Source: an uncultured Eubacterium sp.
GTDB taxonomy: Bacteria > Bacillota > Clostridia > Lachnospirales > Lachnospiraceae
DNA: 6,588 bases
NCBI GenBank assembly: GCA_900552795.1
Contig: USBB01000056.1
Coordinates: 1 to 6,588, forward strand
Direction of reading: 5' to 3'
Position numbers and translations under genes: made by a program. The notes beneath the pieces are model-generated. The model saw only the letters and a program-made list of their open reading frames with translations. It was not told where the DNA came from and did not search any database. Position 1 is the stretch's first letter. Every line of letters begins with the position of its first letter. Below are positions 1-5,288 of this stretch, one piece after another.

Positions 1-167
1 TCATGGGGCATTCGGATATATCAGTCACAATGAATGTGTACACGCATATCGGATTTGATGATGCTGAGGAAGAACTGAAACGGCTGGAATACTTCCGAAA
101 GGCACAGGCGGAGATTGAAAAGAAGAATGAGAAACCGATGTCGCAGAAGATGTTTAAAGTAATTTAA
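1..167 (+). CDS. Tyrosine recombinase/integrase, C-terminal end (partial)
   Basis: This is the last 54 codons, plus a partial codon at the left edge, of a phage/ICE-type tyrosine integrase, which cuts and joins element DNA at attachment sites. The visible peptide begins MGHSDISVTMNVYTHIG. It contains the conserved Gly-His of the late active-site box (His codon at 9-11) and the nucleophilic Tyr (codon 39-41) that forms the 3'-phosphotyrosine link. A charged Lys/Glu-rich tail of about 37 residues follows, ending MFKVI, which is usual for integrases of clostridial conjugative elements. The N-terminal arm-binding domain and the Arg, Lys and HxxR residues lie outside the window. Stop TAA is at 165-167 and a hairpin terminator follows at once. 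A 5'-truncated integrase of the same general kind sits at the right edge, in the same orientation. The family is clear; which element it belongs to cannot be told. Confidence 0.93.
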   Translation, partial: MGHSDISVTMNVYTHIGFDDAEEELKRLEYFRKAQAEIEKKNEKPMSQKMFKVI

Positions 168-182
168 TGGAGAGGATGGATG

Positions 183-209
183 ACGCTCTGGTTTGACTGG
201 GGCGTTTTT
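183..209 (+). terminator. Intrinsic terminator after the integrase
   Basis: A 6-bp stem, ACGCTC (183-188) with GGGCGT (200-205, one G-T pair), runs straight into a run of five T (205-209). It starts 15 bp after the integrase stop and probably ends that transcript before the next gene. Confidence 0.65.
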
Positions 210-235
210 CTATGGAAAAAAGTCGGTTTTGAGGA

Positions 236-241
236 TATAAT
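236..241 (+). promoter_or_regulatory. Candidate -10 box for the HEXXH gene
   Basis: A perfect TATAAT lies about 30 bp upstream of the coding region, between the integrase terminator and the ribosome binding site. No good -35 hexamer stands 16-18 bp upstream, so the call rests on the -10 and its position. The surrounding sequence is AT-rich and could match by chance. Confidence 0.35.
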
Positions 242-264
242 ATATATTGTATTTTTTATACAAA

Positions 265-280
265 AGAGGTGGTATCAATT
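265..280 (+). promoter_or_regulatory. Ribosome binding site and ambiguous start of the HEXXH gene
   Basis: The only Shine-Dalgarno-like sequence here is AGAGGTGG (265-272). It overlaps the first possible start, GTG at 269-271, and so cannot serve it. It stands 5 nt upstream of an in-frame ATT at 278-280, which gives an N-terminus reading (M/I)KLKIDFF. ATT is a rare but genuine initiator in bacteria (infC is the classic case). The next in-frame ATG is at 353-355, well downstream and without a clear ribosome binding site. Confidence 0.45.
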
Positions 281-1750
281 AAATTAAAAATAGATTTTTT
301 TAAAGATGATTTGAAGTTGTTAACTGTAAATGGGCAATTTTTTCCTGAACAAATGAGTTCAAGATTATTTATGCCAAAGGAAGATGTAGCAAATAAATAC
401 CAAATTGCATTTCATGAACGATTTCATTATTTACAATATATTTTTACTCCTTATGGTCATATGAAATGGGGAGCAAATAGAACATATTCATCAGAGATTT
501 TAGGTATGTGGTTAGAGAATAATTTGGTGACAAAAAAGAAGATTCCGGTATCAGAATATCTGGAAAACAATGAAAATAGTATAAGGGTACTTTGTAGTAT
601 TATGATGCAAGATTTTGCTAAGAGGTTATCTGATGTTACCGATGGAATTGCGCTTACAAAAGAAGAACTGAAATTGTTGGGAATCGATAATAAAAATGAT
701 TTGCTTCCGCAAATTAAAGTTAATGGAAAAAAGTATTTATTAAATGGTCTTGATATTATTGAAAGTTTTGCAAAATATGAAGAAGCCATATTAGCTTTTT
801 TGGTGGAAAACAAAGATATCAATGATACAATAAATCCAGATTTTCTTTCTCCAAGATATTATGTTGTACTGTATTATTTTGTTGAGCAACTAGGTATGGA
901 TAGATTAGAAGAATTTCCCATTGCTTGTGAGTTATCTCTGTGTTTTTCGCATTTACCAAGAGCTAATGATAGAGCAAGTATGGTAAATTATCATCCGGGA
1001 TGGAGATTTATAAAAATAGTTGAGTTTCTGAAAGATAACAGACCAGAATATAATATATTTGAAGATGAATCATTTTGGCAATATACATCGCAAGTGTTAA
1101 AGAAATGTCAATTTGAGGGATGGGATGAACTTTGGAAACCAGCAGAAGAGTATGCAAAGCAATGTGATTTGTCCATAAGTCAAGAAATGTCAAGAGCAAT
1201 TCATTACAAAAAGAAACATCCATGGTGTTTAACGTATCCGATGGCTAATCCAAAGGAATTTACAGGAGAAGAGTTTAATAGGTTTTATCCGTTATTTACA
1301 ATAACGGATAACGAAGTTTTTTATAATGTAGCAGGAGTTAATCAAAATGAAATTTTTTTGGAAAATGAGATACAATCAGTTGTAAATCAGGTAATAGGAT
1401 ATAAGTCAAAATATAATTTATATCCTAATTCCATACAGTGTGCAGATAGTTATTATGGCATTAAGTCATGTAAACATTGGATAGATGGAAGTTGTGATGG
1501 TCATTTATGTGCTGAGTCGGAAGTACCTAAGTTAGTTATGGATGATAATTCTAATATTATAGATGGCTGTATGTTGGAAATATGCCTGAATATCTGGGAA
1601 ACTTCAATTAGAGAAATTGAAATAGGTAATACTGGGAATAGAATTGAATTTTCAAAATTGGCATCAAAAGTGAAAGAAGTAAAAGAAGGGAAAATCCTTA
1701 GTAAGAATTTCCATTTTACTACCAACTTTACTACTAACAGCTCGCAATAA
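269..1750 (+). CDS. Uncharacterised HEXXH protein, putative zinc metallopeptidase
   Basis: I do not recognise a named family. Counting from GTG 269 (493 residues), the sequence HERFH at residues 49-53 is an exact HEXXH motif, the zinc-binding and catalytic signature of many metallopeptidases; YLQ follows it. About 110 residues later, LDIIESFAKYEE (161-172) resembles the helix that gives the third ligand (a Glu, here E165) in gluzincin-type enzymes, where the text often reads EGLAEY. The C-terminal part has clustered Cys and His (C391, C401, H403, C409, H412, C414, then C434 and C439), which could bind a second metal. No signal peptide or membrane segment is apparent, so it should be cytoplasmic. 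The real start is probably ATT at 278. Base composition is more AT-rich than the recombinase and DUF3846 genes, consistent with transfer. It stands alone between a terminator and a scar. Peptidase activity is inferred from the motif only. Confidence 0.7.
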   Translation: MVSIKLKIDFFKDDLKLLTVNGQFFPEQMSSRLFMPKEDVANKYQIAFHERFHYLQYIFTPYGHMKWGANRTYSSEILGMWLENNLVTKKKIPVSEYLENNENSIRVLCSIMMQDFAKRLSDVTDGIALTKEELKLLGIDNKNDLLPQIKVNGKKYLLNGLDIIESFAKYEEAILAFLVENKDINDTINPDFLSPRYYVVLYYFVEQLGMDRLEEFPIACELSLCFSHLPRANDRASMVNYHPGWRFIKIVEFLKDNRPEYNIFEDESFWQYTSQVLKKCQFEGWDELWKPAEEYAKQCDLSISQEMSRAIHYKKKHPWCLTYPMANPKEFTGEEFNRFYPLFTITDNEVFYNVAGVNQNEIFLENEIQSVVNQVIGYKSKYNLYPNSIQCADSYYGIKSCKHWIDGSCDGHLCAESEVPKLVMDDNSNIIDGCMLEICLNIWETSIREIEIGNTGNRIEFSKLASKVKEVKEGKILSKNFHFTTNFTTNSSQ

Positions 1751-1849
1751 CTTGCTCCATCTTGCCCTATTTTGCCAAGATGTCAGCCAATACACACATT
1801 TCACAAATCCCCGAAATCCTTTGCAAAACAGGGCATTCTGGGGCAAATC

Positions 1850-1907
1850 AAGGAGAAACAAAACTATGATTAAAATACTTTTCATTTGTCACGGCAGTAT
1901 TCTATAA
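1850..1907 (+). pseudogene. Relic 5' end of a low-molecular-weight protein tyrosine phosphatase gene
   Basis: A strong ribosome binding site AAGGAG (1850-1855) precedes ATG at 1866. The reading frame gives MIKILFICHGSIL and then TAA at 1905-1907. LMW protein tyrosine phosphatases typically begin MIKILFVCHGNICRSPMAE, and the Cys of the C-X5-R loop would be residue 8 here. So the stub keeps the start, the first beta strand and half of the phosphate loop, then breaks off before the catalytic Arg. The rest of the gene is absent. I read it as the left piece of a phosphatase gene cut by an insertion or deletion at about 1900. With only 13 residues the match could be chance, but the ribosome binding site and register argue against that. 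Positions 1751-1849 hold no gene that I can see. Confidence 0.5.
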
Positions 1908-1968
1908 AATTGTGGGAACTTAGTAAAATAGGGCTTTTGAATAATTTGTAATTAAGTTTTTACCTCTG

Positions 1969-2001
1969 ATTTACTTATTTCGGTTTTGGGATTAAGTAAA
2001 T
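1969..2001 (+). repeat. 9-bp inverted repeat before the membrane-protein gene
   Basis: ATTTACTTA (1969-1977) is matched by its exact reverse complement TAAGTAAAT (1993-2001) across a 15-nt spacer. The right arm ends about 16 bp before the ribosome binding site of the next gene. It could be an operator for a dimeric repressor or a weak leader hairpin. No T run follows, so it is not a standard terminator. Confidence 0.5.
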
Positions 2002-2029
2002 GAATTTGAGGGTAAACAAAGGAGAAAAA

Positions 2030-2806
2030 ATGAGTTTTTATAGTAATTTGAAAGAAATATATAAAGATACAACGCAAATGATACAAGGAAAGGATTCGGC
2101 TGGAAAAATAGTGTACTTGTTAAAGACGCTTTCTTTTGTGGCTGTATGTTTACTATATTTAATGGAGAAATGTGGACTTAAAGCAATGATTTCATACAAT
2201 GCCGATATGGGGATTGGGATGCCACAGGAAATATGTGATTTTTTGTCTATGCACAATATGTTTAGAACTATTGTTGCATATTTCATTTATTTTTTAGTAA
2301 GTAAACCAATAATAAAGATAATAGCAGTTGAAATGAAAACTAGATGGGATAAAGATATATTTCCAGTATGGCTTACGGCAGAAGATGCTTTTGAAATATT
2401 TTTCCACAGCACAATCTTACTTAAAACAGTACAAGATATTTTACAATGCATAAAAGGTAGCAATGTTATGCAGGGTGAGAATTTATGGGTTTATGCTTTT
2501 GTTGCAATAGGTGCGTTGTTTCGTTTTATAAGCAGATTGTATAAGCAAAATGAAAATAGATGGTATTACAATACTATTCGGTACACAAATTTTTTTGATT
2601 CTGATGGAAAACGAATAGCTAAGGATGATAGCGTTGTGTATAGAAATAAAATCTATGAAATTTATAACGATAAAGGAATATGGTATTTGTCTGATTCTCA
2701 TATAGGAACGGATATAAAACTTGAGGATGCAGTAATGGACAATGAAGGAAAGATTAAAGTTTATTTTTTCAATATGGGAAGAAGAAAAGAGGATGACGAA
2801 GTCTGA
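2030..2806 (+). CDS. Unknown integral membrane protein with about three helices
   Basis: The start is set at ATG 2030 because AAAGGAG (2018-2024) lies 5 nt upstream. An in-frame ATG at 2000 would add ten residues but has no ribosome binding site and would put that site inside the gene. The product is 258 residues. Hydrophobic segments lie at about 28-46, 78-100 and 151-170, separated by a Cys-containing loop (48-77) and an amphipathic stretch with acidic and aromatic residues (101-140). After the third segment comes a soluble domain of about 90 residues, rich in Tyr, Asp and Lys (171-258). It includes VVYRNKIYEIYNDKGIWYL, which looks like short beta strands, and ends in a charged RRKEDDEV tail. 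I do not recognise the family. It is separated from the HEXXH gene by the phosphatase scar, so the two need not be co-transcribed. A membrane-anchored sensor or effector is a guess. Confidence 0.7.
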   Translation: MSFYSNLKEIYKDTTQMIQGKDSAGKIVYLLKTLSFVAVCLLYLMEKCGLKAMISYNADMGIGMPQEICDFLSMHNMFRTIVAYFIYFLVSKPIIKIIAVEMKTRWDKDIFPVWLTAEDAFEIFFHSTILLKTVQDILQCIKGSNVMQGENLWVYAFVAIGALFRFISRLYKQNENRWYYNTIRYTNFFDSDGKRIAKDDSVVYRNKIYEIYNDKGIWYLSDSHIGTDIKLEDAVMDNEGKIKVYFFNMGRRKEDDEV

Positions 2807-2922
2807 TATGTATTTGTGAGCGGTCTTTTGCTATAGATTTGGAAGGGTTTAAGGGAAAATGGATAAGCTGAATAACTGTATAGGCAATTAGAAAAATACA
2901 AATACAGAAGTACACAAAGATT

Positions 2923-2939
2923 TTTCAATTTTATTGAAA
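2923..2939 (+). repeat. Short perfect palindrome upstream of the serine recombinase
   Basis: TTTCAAT (2923-2929), a TTT spacer, then ATTGAAA (2933-2939): a perfect 7-bp inverted repeat. The same TTTCAAT half-site recurs in the repeat cluster at 4957-5070. It may be a protein-binding site or a chance match in AT-rich DNA. Confidence 0.45.
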
Positions 2940-2955
2940 TTGTTGTTTCCTTGTT

Positions 2956-3001
2956 TTATAACCGGAATTTGAATTGCTGTTATAATAAATAATTTTATAA
3001 C
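2956..3001 (+). promoter_or_regulatory. Serine recombinase promoter embedded in three TTATAAC sites
   Basis: An extended -10, TGTTATAAT (2978-2986), stands about 30 bp ahead of the recombinase start; there is no convincing -35. It overlaps GTTATAA (2979-2985), the exact reverse complement of TTATAAC at 2995-3001, with a 9-bp spacer. A third TTATAAC is at 2956-2962, followed by CGGA much as the downstream copy is followed by GGAG. Recombinases often bind repeats next to their own gene, either as crossover sites or to repress themselves, so this may be both promoter and operator or attachment DNA. Confidence 0.5.
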
Positions 3002-3015
3002 GGAGGTTCGGTTAC

Positions 3016-3723
3016 ATGGAAAACAACATTGTAAATGTATATGGTTACATAAGGGTATCAACAGAAGGACAGGTCAAACAGGGATATTCCCTAGCGGAGC
3101 AACGTGCAGAGATTGAAAAATATTGCAGTTCCAAAAGTTACAACTTGGTAGAGATTTTCAAGGACGAGGGTATCAGCGGAGCGAAAGCCAACGAGGACGA
3201 AATGAGTATTGAGCGTGACGGTCTGCTTGATATGCTTGCTTCATTGAAAGAAAATAAAATTCAATATATTATTGTGCTGTTCACAAACCGTCTGTGGCGG
3301 TCAGACTTGGTGAAAGTTCTGTTACATAGGGAACTTAAAAAGAACAATGTAGATATCAGAGCAATCGACAGACCGAATTATTCTATCTACACGCAAAATC
3401 CTAATGAGATTTTTGTAAATGGTATGTTTGAACTGTTGGACGTGTATGAGCGGTTGGAGATAGCATTGAAATTAAAACGTGGACGATTGCAGAAAGCAAA
3501 GGGCGGTGGTTATGCAGGCGGTGGCGCTCCATTTGGTTATGAGTGTCTGCGTGGTGGCAAAAAATTGTATGTAAATGCAACAGAGGCAAAAGCGGTACGG
3601 AGAGTATTTGAGATTAAGCAGAGTTTTCCAGATATGACGCTGAAAAGCATAGCAGAGTTTATGAAAATGGAAGGGCACAAGGGCAGAAAAGGTGCTGACT
3701 TTAACGCTATGCTTTACTTATAA
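3016..3723 (+). CDS. Serine recombinase, short form lacking the usual C-terminal domains
   Basis: This is a site-specific DNA recombinase of the resolvase/invertase superfamily, 235 residues. The N-terminal catalytic domain covers about residues 8-150. It holds GYIRVST with the catalytic Ser15 and Arg13, an EGISG motif at 51-55, ERDG at 66-69, and NRLWR at 91-95, which corresponds to the DRLSR motif with Asn and Trp in place of Asp and Ser. GGYAGGGAPFGY (164-175) opens the 'Recombinase' domain typical of large serine recombinases. The protein stops after NAMLYL, where large members (450-550 residues) go on into the rest of that domain, a zinc ribbon and a coiled coil. It is therefore either 3'-truncated or a short subtype. 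GGAGG (3002-3006) gives 9-nt spacing to the ATG. A strong terminator follows, so it is a single transcription unit. It may have inserted this module or controlled a switch. Confidence 0.9.
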   Translation: MENNIVNVYGYIRVSTEGQVKQGYSLAEQRAEIEKYCSSKSYNLVEIFKDEGISGAKANEDEMSIERDGLLDMLASLKENKIQYIIVLFTNRLWRSDLVKVLLHRELKKNNVDIRAIDRPNYSIYTQNPNEIFVNGMFELLDVYERLEIALKLKRGRLQKAKGGGYAGGGAPFGYECLRGGKKLYVNATEAKAVRRVFEIKQSFPDMTLKSIAEFMKMEGHKGRKGADFNAMLYL

Positions 3724-3765
3724 TACTTTTATAAATATGTAAGAGCATATAGTAGTAATTAGTAT

Positions 3766-3793
3766 GGGCAGTGCCGATAGGCGCTGCCCTTTT
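3766..3793 (+). terminator. Strong intrinsic terminator after the serine recombinase
   Basis: A 10-bp stem, GGGCAGTGCC (3766-3775) with GGCGCTGCCC (3780-3789, one G-T pair), has a GATA loop and is followed by TTTT (3790-3793). The short T run is offset by a very stable stem. It separates the recombinase from the next genes. Confidence 0.85.
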
Positions 3794-3904
3794 GCATTTT
3801 CTACAACATCTCTAATTTCAGTATGAAAACTCTGGCTATTCCCACTACTGACATCCAGTTTTCCCAGCGTTATTGTATTAAATGTAAGGAGGACATAAAA
3901 AGAA

Positions 3905-3964
3905 ATGTCCAGAAAAATAATAAATGCGAAATGCAGGAGGAAAACGATATGTGTAGAAAATTAA
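3905..3964 (+). CDS. Possible 19-residue basic leader peptide
   Basis: A short frame runs from ATG 3905 to TAA 3962-3964. AAGGAGG (3886-3892) lies 12 nt upstream, somewhat far but a perfect match to the 16S tail. The peptide is rich in Arg and Lys, with an Arg-Arg pair encoded by AGG AGG (3935-3940). Those six bases are also the ribosome binding site of the next gene, and the leader ends 14 nt inside that gene in another frame. Translating the leader would cover or uncover that site, so translational coupling or leader control is plausible. It could also be a chance frame around two good ribosome binding sites. Confidence 0.35.
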   Translation: MSRKIINAKCRRKTICVEN

Positions 3965-4488
3965 TCATTACAAACGAGATCTTTTTAGGAAGCAGACCGA
4001 TATGTTTTGAGGCTTACAGCTTACCAAAAGGAGAGGTCGTGGAGCTGACAGAAAAGCAGATAAAGGATGCGCTTAAGGGCATTACATCGGATGAGGTTTA
4101 TGGTATGAAAATAACAGAGGCTGGTGAGTTAGAGCTTGATACAGAGAATTTCTTTGTAACAAACATGATGAAAAAGATTCATACAAATACATTGATTCCA
4201 ATGGTCGAGGATGATTGTTTAGCGAACCAGTTTTATATTGTGATAGGAACCCATAAAGATAAAGGCATTACAATGTATGATGTGATTTCATCACGATATG
4301 AGCGAACAAGCTTCACAGAGGAAAAGGTGAAGACATTACTTGATATGCATATAGTCAGTGGTGGAGCAAAAATACAGGGCGATAAAATAATTGTAGCTTC
4401 ACTGGAAAAATCAAAGCAGTCAAAACCAGAGCAGTCAGCAGATAAAAAGAGTGAGAAAACAGCAGTAGCAGATAACGAAACAAAATAA
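3949..4488 (+). CDS. Conjugative-element accessory protein of unknown function
   Basis: The start ATG 3949 is chosen because AGGAGG (3935-3940) lies 8 nt upstream. The frame stays open back to ATG 3823 (42 more residues, with a CxxC), but that start has no ribosome binding site. The product is 179 residues and begins MCRKLIITNEIF. It is a soluble alpha/beta-type protein with no membrane segment and no catalytic motif that I can name. From about residue 151 it has a low-complexity tail of Lys, Ser, Glu and Ala, probably disordered. Proteins of this look, next to DUF3846 genes, occur in the accessory parts of Tn916/Tn1549-like elements of clostridia; this is a recollection of context, not a search result. 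A 58-bp gap with a 9-bp hairpin separates it from the DUF3846-like gene, and the two are probably one operon. Confidence 0.75.
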   Translation: MCRKLIITNEIFLGSRPICFEAYSLPKGEVVELTEKQIKDALKGITSDEVYGMKITEAGELELDTENFFVTNMMKKIHTNTLIPMVEDDCLANQFYIVIGTHKDKGITMYDVISSRYERTSFTEEKVKTLLDMHIVSGGAKIQGDKIIVASLEKSKQSKPEQSADKKSEKTAVADNETK

Positions 4489-4498
4489 CCCAGTAAAA

Positions 4499-4523
4499 GG
4501 CAGGTGCAAACAGAGCACCTGCC
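4499..4523 (+). other. Intercistronic hairpin without a T run
   Basis: A perfect 9-bp stem, GGCAGGTGC (4499-4507) with GCACCTGCC (4515-4523), has loop AAACAGA. No T run follows (the next bases are ACATTTATTA), and the ribosome binding site of the next gene begins 11 nt later. This fits an mRNA-stabilising or processing hairpin between two co-transcribed genes, or a partial attenuator, better than a full terminator. Confidence 0.65.
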
Positions 4524-4546
4524 ACATTTATTATAAGGAGCACATT

Positions 4547-4897
4547 ATGAGAGTATATGGATTTAAGAAAGATGAACAAGGTTTCATGGATATAGAAAAT
4601 ACGCTACAGGCAGAGCAGGAGTTTGTCGGTGGACTTATAGAGTGCACTGCCCTTACAGAAGAAATAGACTTAGTCTGTAATGAAGAAGGCTGGTTGATTG
4701 GTTTAGAGCCTAGGGTAATGATACGCGAGTTAGAAACAATCATAGTAGGTGACTGCTTTATTTGCAGACACGACAGGCAGGGGAATTTTAAGAGCATAAA
4801 GGATGAAGATTTAGAACTCATAAATTCCAAAGTAAAACCAATATCCGAAGAAGCATTATTCAAGGCAGTATTGCTAAATTACTTCGGACTACTATAA
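4547..4897 (+). CDS. DUF3846-like protein
   Basis: This 116-residue protein resembles the DUF3846 family of small proteins found on phages, plasmids and conjugative elements of Firmicutes; the family's function is unknown. The match to the family pattern is an N-terminal strand MRVYGF, then LQAEQEFVGGLIEC (20-33), a strand with ICNEEG-like text (DLVCNEEGWLIGLEPRV, 41-57), and IIVGDCFICRHD (65-76). These correspond to the G-G-x-I-E, CNEEGK and G-T/D-x-F-I-C positions of the family. AAGGAG (4535-4540) lies 6 nt before the ATG, so the start is firm. It is probably co-transcribed with the 179-residue gene upstream. Three Cys (C44, C70, C73), two of them as CxxC, could be structural. The call is from memory of the family's pattern. 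Confidence 0.7.
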   Translation: MRVYGFKKDEQGFMDIENTLQAEQEFVGGLIECTALTEEIDLVCNEEGWLIGLEPRVMIRELETIIVGDCFICRHDRQGNFKSIKDEDLELINSKVKPISEEALFKAVLLNYFGLL

Positions 4898-4908
4898 ATC
4901 GACTTGAT

Positions 4909-4956
4909 ACAAAGCAAAGCCGCCGACTATAGTTTTTAAGTAGTTTGTGGCTTTGT
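4909..4956 (+). other. Stem-loop after the DUF3846-like gene
   Basis: CAAAGCC (4915-4921) pairs exactly with GGCTTTG (4949-4955). In a shifted register ACAAAGC (4909-4915) pairs with GCTTTGT (4950-4956). The 27-nt loop can form a smaller ACTA/TAGT stem (4926-4929 with 4941-4944). No T run follows, so at best it is a weak terminator or a 3'-end stabilising structure. Confidence 0.4.
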
Positions 4957-5070
4957 GTTTCAATAGGGTATACCCATATGAAATAGTTGGTAATATAGTG
5001 AAAAGTATTTCAATAGGCTATAAATTGCAATTTTGAAATATTTCAAAGAAATCAGATACCTTATTGAAAC
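4957..5070. repeat. Cluster of three 15-mer repeats and two palindromes
   Basis: Three related 15-mers lie at almost even spacing. R1 is GTTTCAATAGGGTAT (+, 4957-4971). R2 is ATTTCAATAGGCTAT (+, 5007-5021), 13 of 15 identical to R1. R3 is on the minus strand (5056-5070), reading GTTTCAATAAGGTAT, 14 of 15 identical to R1. R1 overlaps the perfect palindrome GGGTATACCC (4966-4975), which is itself flanked by TTTCA (4958-4962) and TGAAA (4979-4983). Between R2 and R3 lies a perfect 16-bp palindrome, TTTGAAATATTTCAAA (5032-5047). The layout resembles a set of binding sites for a recombinase, replication initiator, relaxosome protein or repressor. No coding sequence covers it. Confidence 0.7.
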
Positions 5071-5166
5071 AGAACAGGGCAAGCATGGCAATTTGGTTTA
5101 GGCATCCTCATCAGCAGTGAGATTAGATAAGATATAATTTTTATTTTATTGCTAACTTGAAAAAGT

Positions 5167-5195
5167 AAATTCCAGTGTAGAACTAAATTCCACTG
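5167..5195 (+). repeat. Pair of AAATTCCA(G/C)TG direct repeats
   Basis: AAATTCCAGTG (5167-5177) and AAATTCCACTG (5185-5195) differ by one base and are offset by 18 bp. Together they also make an inverted CAGTG/CACTG pair. Repeated short boxes of this sort occur near the ends of some insertion sequences and at operators. There is no transposase nearby, so this may be an insertion-sequence end relic or a regulatory site. Confidence 0.4.
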
Positions 5196-5260
5196 ATACT
5201 TTGGGCATGCGGACATTTAAAATTTCATTTTAGGAAAAGTAGATTATTCACGAATTTATA

Positions 5261-5288
5261 TTGAAAAAAATATAGATAGTGATAAAAT
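5261..5288 (+). promoter_or_regulatory. Promoter of the 83/158-residue gene pair
   Basis: TTGAAA (5261-5266) is a -35 with five of six consensus bases. It stands 16 bp before TAAAAT (5283-5288), also five of six, preceded by TG one base upstream (5280-5281), which makes an extended -10. Transcription would start near 5295, about 37 nt ahead of the first ATG. Confidence 0.6.

Noticed and set aside
1664..1885. Minus-strand reading frame across the phosphatase scar
   Set aside because: No ribosome binding site or recognisable domain; it is the antisense of the HEXXH gene end and the relic.
2000..2029. Earlier ATG for the membrane protein
   Set aside because: No ribosome binding site, and it would bury the good AAAGGAG at 2018-2024 inside the gene.
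3823..3948. 42-residue N-terminal extension (with CxxC) of the 179-residue protein
   Set aside because: No ribosome binding site before ATG 3823, whereas AGGAGG stands 8 nt before ATG 3949. Kept as a possible relic of a small Cys-containing peptide but not supported as a start.
4531..4863. Minus-strand frame of 110 codons over the DUF3846-like gene
   Set aside because: It is a shadow: the plus strand has a strong ribosome binding site and family similarity, and the minus frame has neither.
4957..5070. Decayed CRISPR array (ATTGAAAC/GTTTCAAT ends at about 50-bp intervals)
   Set aside because: Only three copies of a 15-mer, one of them inverted, with palindromes in the spacers and no cas genes; CRISPR repeats are longer and all in one orientation.
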